Below are positions 6,056 through 10,422 of a DNA stretch of 10,422 bases, one piece after another. The stretch's first letter is position 1. Every line of letters starts with the position of its first letter. A model generated the notes under the pieces. That model saw nothing but the letters and a program-made list of their open reading frames with translations, was not told the origin of the DNA and ran no database searches. The translations under genes were made by a program, and so were the position numbers. Source of the stretch: Candidatus Stahliibacteriota bacterium (GTDB taxonomy: Bacteria > Hydrothermota > Tepidihabitantia > SM23-42); NCBI GenBank assembly GCA_030613445.1, contig JAUWLY010000070.1:1-10422 (forward strand), written 5' to 3'.

Positions 6056-6549
6056 TTACCCAATTCTTTGTATCGCTGTTGCTTTCCAATGTTGCATTGC
6101 TTTTTCAGTCAATTTATATGGCAGCTTGCAAGATCTTACTCCTTCGAGACATTTTTCAAAAGATACGACTTGGGACATGACGTCATAGAGATATGCTGCT
6201 GCAATTGCAGCCTTATCTGCGGTACAAAAATACAAATTCTGATATTCGGGCTTTAATAATGCAGCAATTGATTCAGCTTCACCTGCCTGTATCTCGAGTC
6301 TATTCTCACACGCTTCTTTATTGCTGTTTGAATTTCCTCAATCGGCATCGAAATTTTGACTATTTTCCCACAGACTATGTCTTTTTTGAAATCTAGACAA
6401 TGTTTTACCTGTAAGTCATCTTTAAAATATTGCGCCTCTTTCAAGACAGTAGAAGCAAAATGTATTCTATAACGTGACTTTAGAATCTTCCATACTCCTA
6501 AATTGTGGGCACCAATTATGATAACAGCATCACACAAGAGTAATTTCAA
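6056..6549 (-). pseudogene. PIN-domain protein, interrupted by a -1 frameshift
   Basis: Two overlapping frames together give one PIN-like protein of about 164 aa. The first frame (from ATG at 6549) encodes MKLLLCDAVIIIGAHNLGVW...STVLKEAQYF...PIEEIQTAI and then drifts into non-homologous residues and stops at 6253. The second frame carries on with EACENRLEIQAGEAESIAALL, NLYFCTADKAAIAAAYLYD and ends at 6056. The expected acidic PIN residues appear only across both frames: D7, the Glu in LKEA, the Glu pair in GEAESIA, and the Asp in CTAD. Restoring one A in the AAA run at 6317-6319 joins them seamlessly (AIKEACENRLE). PIN domains are metal-dependent RNases, often toxins. The start overlaps the metallopeptidase gene by 20 bp, marking a two-gene module. 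It is a recent frameshift, a sequencing/assembly error or, less likely, programmed slippage. Confidence 0.72.
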
Positions 6550-7645
6550 TATCAGATTCTTCCCTTAAAACCAGACCAATATTCGCAAAAACATCTTCTA
6601 ATTTACTGACCGGTATTTCAAGATATTCGGCAGCCCGCATTTGCGACATTAGACCCTGATTGACCGCTTCAAAAACCATGCACATATATTTTTGTGAGAT
6701 ATGTGGGATGTCCCTGCTTCCTTTTTTCCTGAGATCCCTATCGTGTTTTTTTATGTTTTCTGAATCCAAAGTCTCTTTAGCCAGACTCTTCTTTAATCTT
6801 CTGATATTGACGAGCCGCCAGAGTAAAGCAGATAATGAAACACCAAAATCATACGCCATAGCAATTAAGCTGGCGATGCCGATTTTCTCTTTTGTCCGTC
6901 TTACATCAATTTCTTTATCGAGTGCATTTTTTGGCAATAAAATTGCTGAAGCAAAGGCATTGGCACATTTTTCAAATAGATTTGTTTCATTCTCTCCGCA
7001 TTTATCAGAAATAGATTTCTTATATATGATATGAAATAATTCGTGGGCAATATCAAATCTTTGACGCCAGGGTGCGTCGTTTTGGTTTACGCATATTGCA
7101 GCATTATCATTAGCGATCAGCGATATCGCGGAAGCGCCTTCAGGTAAGGGTAAATAGAAAATTGGTAAATTATACTCATTCTCCAGAATAGATGCTAAGG
7201 ATAAGGCGGGTCTGTCACCCAGTTTTAATAATCCAGAATAGGTTTCACCGAGGCTATCCGCATTTTTAAGGTTCATATCGTTAATAGGTTGTACAGGTAA
7301 ATTGAGATTAGAGGTGGATAGATCTAAGATTTTGATGAGATGTATATATCGTTCGAAAAACATGGTAAATTTGGCTTGAGCAGATTTATCCTCAGGTGGA
7401 TTGGGATCTGACCGCCAGAAAATTCTCATTTTACTCGGTTTCGGTTCATCTAGAAGAAAAAGGTTGATGTCAAATAAATATGCCTTTGCAAGCGAAACCA
7501 ATTCCTCCGCTTTAACACTCCTCGTTCCCTTTTCGATTTTACTTAGTGTCTGAAAATTCCGAAAACCCGCCAATTTTGCCGCTTGTTCCAAAGTCAACTC
7601 CCTCGATATCCTCAAATCCCTCAATTTCTTAGCAATGCTCCCCAT
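6530..7645 (-). CDS. XRE-type HTH regulator fused to ImmA/IrrE-type metallopeptidase
   Basis: A 371-aa protein with an N-terminal Cro/C1-type helix-turn-helix (about residues 6-58; LTLEQAAKLAGFRNFQTLSKIEKG) and a COG2856-type zinc peptidase domain (about 150-245) with the HExxH motif H201-E-L-F-H205 in FDIAHELFHIIY. E225 in FEKCANAFASAILLPK is the likely third ligand. Residues about 300-371 form an additional C-terminal helical region. In this family the peptidase cleaves a partner repressor or acts as an antitoxin-like regulator; fused HTH forms commonly regulate toxin-antitoxin, mobile-element or stress genes. The start is supported by AAGGAG six bases upstream of the ATG and a consensus promoter. 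The PIN gene follows with a 20-bp overlap, so the pair probably acts as one toxin/regulator module. The family is clear; the substrate is unknown. Confidence 0.88.
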   Translation of the reverse strand: MGSIAKKLRDLRISRELTLEQAAKLAGFRNFQTLSKIEKGTRSVKAEELVSLAKAYLFDINLFLLDEPKPSKMRIFWRSDPNPPEDKSAQAKFTMFFERYIHLIKILDLSTSNLNLPVQPINDMNLKNADSLGETYSGLLKLGDRPALSLASILENEYNLPIFYLPLPEGASAISLIANDNAAICVNQNDAPWRQRFDIAHELFHIIYKKSISDKCGENETNLFEKCANAFASAILLPKNALDKEIDVRRTKEKIGIASLIAMAYDFGVSLSALLWRLVNIRRLKKSLAKETLDSENIKKHDRDLRKKGSRDIPHISQKYMCMVFEAVNQGLMSQMRAAEYLEIPVSKLEDVFANIGLVLREESDIEITLV

Positions 7646-7650
7646 GTTGG

Positions 7651-7696
7651 TCTCCTTTTCTTTTATTAATTATAATAACAATTAGCGAAAAGTCAA
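7651..7696 (-). promoter_or_regulatory. Promoter and ribosome-binding site of the XRE-ImmA/PIN module
   Basis: On the minus strand, TTGACT (7691-7696, 5/6) and TATAAT (7669-7674, 6/6) are separated by 16 nt. They are followed by a leader of about 17-18 nt that contains AAGGAG ending six bases before the ATG at 7645. The -10 region lies in an A/T-rich stretch with short inverted AATTA/TAATT words, a plausible binding site for the HTH of the encoded protein, but no defined operator was identified. Confidence 0.65.
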
Positions 7697-7766
7697 GTAG
7701 TAAATTCTCTAAAATAGGGAAAAAGAAGAAAACATTATGAGGATAGAAGTATTACTGTTTGAACCT

Positions 7767-7866
7767 GCCCCGTGAAATACAACACTATATTTTTACAGCA
7801 AATTGTTTTTTTGTCTAAGACCATGTTATTTCATACCACAAACACATTACTATTATTTCACAGGGC
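7767..7866. repeat. 100-bp segment bounded by imperfect 13-bp inverted repeats
   Basis: GCCCCGTGAAATA (7767-7779) and TATTTCACAGGGC (7854-7866) are inverted copies matching at 12 of 13 positions. The enclosed ~74 bp is A/T-rich with no coding potential. Size and layout would suit a small non-autonomous element, but no flanking target duplication was evident. Confidence 0.3.
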
Positions 7867-7905
7867 GAGTCGAGAACCTCATATAGAATACTTTCTTTTG
7901 TAGTC

Positions 7906-7921
7906 GCCCGATTCATCGGGC
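7906..7921. repeat. Palindrome GCCCGAT-TC-ATCGGGC
   Basis: A perfect 7-bp inverted repeat around TC, preceded by GTC. It has the same architecture as the palindromes at 5658 and 5758, with compensating changes in both arms. On the minus strand it lies just after the last ORF of the accessory cluster and could act as a weak terminator, although no U-run follows. Confidence 0.4.
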
Positions 7922-7940
7922 ATTCTGTATGTCCCTGGGT

Positions 7941-8045
7941 TTATGAGGCCGAATCTGTGGTTGAAAAGGACAATTTTGGATTCATTTGTTGTAGGTACTT
8001 GTCACTCATATCTAATAGTTTTCTATATTCACCGTATAATTTCAT
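7941..8045 (-). CDS. Possible 34-aa small ORF at the end of the accessory cluster
   Basis: An ATG at 8045 opens a 34-codon frame (MKLYGEYRKLLDMSDKYLQQ, then a Ser/Thr-rich tail) that ends at TAA 7941-7943, just before the palindrome at 7906-7921. It begins 26 bp after the stop of the membrane-protein gene on the same strand. The first 24 residues look like a charged amphipathic helix. No Shine-Dalgarno is visible and no family is recognised, so this may be chance or a decayed gene end. Confidence 0.22.
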   Translation of the reverse strand: MKLYGEYRKLLDMSDKYLQQMNPKLSFSTTDSAS

Positions 8046-8071
8046 TAGATCGGATGTCAATATCCAACTTT

Positions 8072-8731
8072 TCAGTTATTTTTCTCTTTTTTCAAATCCC
8101 CTTTTTCATTCCATGGCTGTCCATGTTTGTCTATATATCGTTTCTCGAATTTGCCATTATTCATGTCGTCCAATTTTTTAAGATATTTTTGAAGCATTTT
8201 CGTAACGAATTTTTCGTAGAACTTAGCAAGATGATAACACTTCACTTCTTTTGCAATCTCTTCATTTCTTTTTTCAGTCCCCAGTCCTAACCAATATCCT
8301 GGAGAAGTATGCAGTGACTCTTTGGCTGCCTTTATGAAAAAATAATAATTCAATAGTGGCACCATGATTTCGCCAATGCCCCAAAAAAGAACGAAAATCA
8401 CAATTACTATTAAAAATGAAAATATCCAATTATGTGGCTTAAGAGACATAAATAGCGTGACAAATCCACAAAGAGCAGCTAATACTAACAAAGACAGGCC
8501 GTAGGTGACTTCTGCTTTTTGTTTTATTGCAGTTTCCACAATTTTCCATCTAACTCCGAATAAAGTAAGCGGGTTTTCCATCAAAGCCCCTGCACGAAGC
8601 TCTCTTAATATAGGAAGTCCAATGCTAAGAAAGCCACGTGCCAGAAACCAGGCACAGCTAACATTTAATCCAAGTGTTACAGCAGGTAATATTTCATTCA
8701 GATTTAGGAACTTAATTACGATATTGATCAT
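8072..8731 (-). CDS. Hypothetical membrane protein with three predicted helices and a charged cytoplasmic tail
   Basis: A 219-aa protein of no family I recognise. Hydrophobic segments at about 13-36, 77-97 and 101-132 are consistent with three membrane helices. A loop of about 40 residues (LRELRAGALMENPLTLFG...) separates the first two, and a strongly charged, Lys-rich C-terminal tail (about 134-219) ends in a low-complexity Lys/Glu/Asn run. GAGGA lies about eight bases before the ATG, inside the last codons of the preceding 37-codon ORF, and the ATG overlaps that ORF's TGA (ATGA). This indicates translational coupling. It is the third member of the HEPN-like / mini-ORF / membrane-protein run. 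Such layouts occur in phage-defence cassettes where a membrane protein is the effector or anchor, but nothing in this sequence proves that role. Confidence 0.7.
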   Translation of the reverse strand: MINIVIKFLNLNEILPAVTLGLNVSCAWFLARGFLSIGLPILRELRAGALMENPLTLFGVRWKIVETAIKQKAEVTYGLSLLVLAALCGFVTLFMSLKPHNWIFSFLIVIVIFVLFWGIGEIMVPLLNYYFFIKAAKESLHTSPGYWLGLGTEKRNEEIAKEVKCYHLAKFYEKFVTKMLQKYLKKLDDMNNGKFEKRYIDKHGQPWNEKGDLKKEKNN

Positions 8732-8841
8732 ACTACTTCCTCAATCACCTTCCTCTCTTCCCCCGTAATCCCATACAATTTATACAATATTTGGTGAGCT
8801 AAATCGAACCACCAAATCATCAATTTTTTAACGCCTGTCAT
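8728..8841 (-). CDS. 37-aa mini-ORF ending in the LYGIT-EERKVIEE motif of DNA methyltransferase tails
   Basis: ATG at 8841 to TGA at 8728-8730 encodes MTGVKKLMIWWFDLAHQ followed by ILYKLYGITGEERKVIEEVV. The start lies inside the last codons of the upstream HEPN-like gene (14-bp overlap), and its stop overlaps the ATG of the membrane-protein gene (ATGA), so it fills the gap exactly. The second half resembles the final helix-turn-helix of Eco57I/BREX-type methyltransferases and type IIG enzymes (x-LVY-x-LYGLTEEEI-x-IVE). Those enzymes are many hundreds of residues long, so this is either an in-frame fossil or a small protein that reuses the motif. A second, stop-interrupted copy is at 5789-5833. 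No strong ribosome-binding site precedes the ATG; translation would rely on coupling. Confidence 0.45.
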   Translation of the reverse strand: MTGVKKLMIWWFDLAHQILYKLYGITGEERKVIEEVV

Positions 8842-9907
8842 GATCGATCTTTCTTTGAACACGTTTAGCGATTTCAAAGAGGAAATCAACCAGCAGAATA
8901 GATTTTAATGAATTCTCCGGTGTTGCGTATTCAAGATTGACACCGTGAAGAATTGAATTTCTACCTAACTTGAAAAACTCATCTTGGCCAAATTCGAATC
9001 CCTTTGAGAAAGAGCTTGTCAATATATGTATGAATGACTCGCAGAATATAACATCCTTTGACATTTTTTTTGCTATATTCACTATATCACGGTGAGTTTT
9101 TCTGCCTTTAAGGTTAGCCATAGAAGCAATTATCCCTTCGCATTGGGCGAGAAGGACTGGGATTGATAGTGTGTATTTGCCAGCATTGTGAGCTGATATT
9201 GCGTCTCTTAAAATGAGAATTCTATCGGCAAATATTCTATTATTTGCCCAATCCGATAGAATTTCAGATAAGATTTCATTATCAAATCTCTTCAGAAGAT
9301 ACTTTTCGATTTGCGTTTTAGTTAACCGTTGTCCTCCAGCCGTTAGTCCAATAGATTCTTGTGGAGTCAACCGCATTGATGGCGGCCAACCGATTTCCAT
9401 AAGTTTATTATCTGTCGGCCGTAGTATTTTTCGAAAATCTTGTTGGCATAAAATAATGATAGCATTTACAAATGCCGTAATCCTCGCAAATAGAATCGGC
9501 ATGTTTTTGAAAATCTCAAACAATGTTAGCATATTTCTTGTTGTTTCATAGTACTGGGCGGGATTCTTGGTTTTACCTGATTTTGCATATGTATAGCCAT
9601 TCTCTGATTGCTTCAGTAATTTCTGCAGAACATTCTCTATTGAAGAATCAGACCATTTACTAATATCGCGAAGTCGCAATCGAATCTTTTTTGGAAAATC
9701 TGCTTGTGAATAATAAATAAATTTACAATCGGACAACCGATCATTTTTACCTCTATACTTGGCTGATTTCATAAAATAACCTAATTCAATGCTTTGAAAA
9801 AGAAACCTACCCACTGGGGTTTTGATAAATATTTGAGCAGGAGATTTATTCTGATCTAGTCGTCCGCTATTCTTATGAATTGTTTTTAACTTCGATAATT
9901 CGTTCAT
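8828..9907 (-). CDS. Hypothetical protein with a C-terminal HEPN-like RNxxxH motif
   Basis: The open frame allows starts at 9916 (362 aa) and 9907 (359 aa). I chose 9907 because AGGA lies about ten bases upstream of it and nothing usable precedes 9916. The basic N-terminal half (to about 170) contains Lys/Arg-rich and Tyr-containing segments and is not recognised. The C-terminal half is helical: DWANNRIFADRILILRDAI, a second helix with IPVLLAQCEGII, and a final FFKLGRNSILHGVNLEYATP followed by a hydrophobic helix ending near residue 350. RNSILH (about 316-321 from this start) fits the R-x4-6-H active site of HEPN RNases, including the favoured polar residue after Arg. HEPN proteins are frequent toxins and abortive-infection effectors. 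The gene is upstream of, and overlaps, the mini-ORF and is coupled through it to the membrane protein. The HEPN assignment is inference from the motif and helix pattern. Confidence 0.6.
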   Translation of the reverse strand: MNELSKLKTIHKNSGRLDQNKSPAQIFIKTPVGRFLFQSIELGYFMKSAKYRGKNDRLSDCKFIYYSQADFPKKIRLRLRDISKWSDSSIENVLQKLLKQSENGYTYAKSGKTKNPAQYYETTRNMLTLFEIFKNMPILFARITAFVNAIIILCQQDFRKILRPTDNKLMEIGWPPSMRLTPQESIGLTAGGQRLTKTQIEKYLLKRFDNEILSEILSDWANNRIFADRILILRDAISAHNAGKYTLSIPVLLAQCEGIIASMANLKGRKTHRDIVNIAKKMSKDVIFCESFIHILTSSFSKGFEFGQDEFFKLGRNSILHGVNLEYATPENSLKSILLVDFLFEIAKRVQRKIDHDRR

Positions 9908-9998
9908 TTTCCGCATCCTAATCCGTGGCGACCATTGTTTCTTCCATTTTAGCGATTGGGTATTCCATAAACGCAGGGGTTCACTGCATAGTTATTCA

Positions 9999-10421
9999 TT
10001 ATTGACTATTTCTCTTATATGATTGCTTTATTAGACTCACTGCATATTCTAAGTTTTCATCATCGTTGATCTGTATTTCGTAGTCTCCATTTCCCCAATG
10101 GCCAATATTTGACACATCTCTCGCTATTTTTTTTGGATCGTCCAATTCTCCCATCCTAAGATTAATCCATAGTTTAAGAGATTTTTTCTGTATATGAATA
10201 TCAGCTATGTTTCCTTTGACAACGAAGCCGATATACCACTTTGTTGGTTTAACACCTATATTATCACCAATGTTTAGTATCATCTCTTTAAATTTTTGAT
10301 ACAGTTCTTTTATTTCCGCAGGTATGCCACTTAGATGATCATCTTCCGTATAAACCTTTATTTCTTTACTTACTTTTTCAATAGTCCTACCCCTTTTTGA
10401 GCTTGTCTTGATAGATGCTGT
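9999..10421 (-). CDS. DUF5655-domain protein, C-terminal part (5' end outside window)
   Basis: The frame is open to the right edge, giving at least 140 residues; the ATG at 10283 is an internal Met, not the start. The visible part contains the full DUF5655 pattern: EDDHLSGIPAEIKELYQKF, KPTKWYIGFVVKGNIADIHI, KKSLKLWINLRMGELDDP, ARDVSNIGHWGNGDYEI, then ENLEYAVSLIKQSY at the end. A basic Ser/Lys-rich linker (SIKTSSKRGRTIEK) precedes it, as expected for a domain placed at the C-terminus of a longer protein. DUF5655 proteins are often fused to nuclease-like or DUF91/DUF4268-type N-terminal domains, so a nucleic-acid role is plausible but unseen here. The gene ends 91 bp before the HEPN-like gene on the same strand. 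Confidence 0.8.
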   Translation of the reverse strand, partial: TASIKTSSKRGRTIEKVSKEIKVYTEDDHLSGIPAEIKELYQKFKEMILNIGDNIGVKPTKWYIGFVVKGNIADIHIQKKSLKLWINLRMGELDDPKKIARDVSNIGHWGNGDYEIQINDDENLEYAVSLIKQSYKRNSQ

Positions 10422-10422
10422 T

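Larger units (their letters stand above)
7697..7940. other. Non-coding stretch with inverted repeats
   Basis: No gene was found here. The stretch contains an imperfect 13-bp inverted repeat whose arms lie 100 bp apart (7767-7866) and a perfect 7-bp hairpin at 7906-7921. It is otherwise A/T-rich and separates the XRE/PIN module promoter from the end of the downstream minus-strand cluster. Confidence 0.5.

Noticed and set aside
5860..6063. 67-codon minus-strand frame in the repeat region
   Set aside because: Its peptide is a read-through of the two hairpin units (PHLMRNPG..., DSLVEPGND), a known artefact of such repeats; no ribosome-binding site or family.
6660..7034. 124-codon plus-strand frame
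   Set aside because: Wholly antisense to the XRE/ImmA-type peptidase, whose HTH and HExxH motifs prove the minus-strand reading.
7943..8290. 115-codon plus-strand frame
   Set aside because: Largely antisense to the membrane-protein gene; the Phe/Ile/Ser-rich product reflects the complement of its Lys/Glu-rich tail, and there is no start signal.
9213..9551. 112-codon plus-strand frame
   Set aside because: Antisense to the HEPN-like gene, no motif and no ribosome-binding site.

Overview
The window looks like a fragment of an AT-leaning (roughly 40% GC by eye) anaerobic bacterial chromosome, probably from an uncultured, deep-branching lineage. The reasons are a complete-looking Rnf-type redox pump operon, an HD-GYP signalling protein, many short palindromic intergenic repeats and a cargo of accessory minus-strand genes. 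The sequence alone does not identify the phylum.

Layout. Left edge to 397 (+): the C-terminal part of a PhzF-family isomerase. 480-1142 (-): an HD-GYP cyclic-di-GMP phosphodiesterase domain protein, convergent with PhzF and divergent from the next operon. 1269-5630 (+): rnfC-rnfD-rnfG-rnfE-rnfA. The first four genes are chained by ATGA overlaps, and rnfA follows after a 9-bp gap with a good ribosome-binding site. These genes encode the flavin- and iron-sulfur-containing membrane complex that couples electron transfer between ferredoxin and NAD to ion movement. rnfG is unusual in carrying two FMN-binding domains, and rnfB, normally the last gene, is absent. 5631-6055: a gene-free stretch full of hairpins and repeat units. 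6056-7645 (-): a two-gene module of an XRE-HTH/ImmA-IrrE-type metallopeptidase followed by an overlapping PIN-domain protein that is frameshifted here. 7646-8071: promoter, hairpins, an imperfect inverted repeat and a doubtful tiny ORF. 7941-10422 (-): an accessory run of a DUF5655 protein (cut by the right edge), a 359-362-aa protein ending in a HEPN-like RNxxxH motif, a 37-codon ORF resembling the last helix of a DNA methyltransferase/type IIG restriction enzyme, and a three-helix membrane protein. The last three overlap or abut and look translationally coupled.

How it fits together. The left half is core energy metabolism plus signalling. The right half resembles a defence or toxin-antitoxin island: a metallopeptidase/PIN pair, a putative HEPN RNase, a membrane protein and restriction-modification debris. 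Both divergent genes at 1142/1269 have good -35/-10 boxes placed so that transcription would begin at, or within 1-2 nt of, the ATG. This suggests leaderless mRNAs at operon heads, whereas internal operon genes carry Shine-Dalgarno sequences. It also moves the rnfC start from 1251 to 1269.

Limits: all family assignments come from motif recognition by eye, with no database search or structure prediction.
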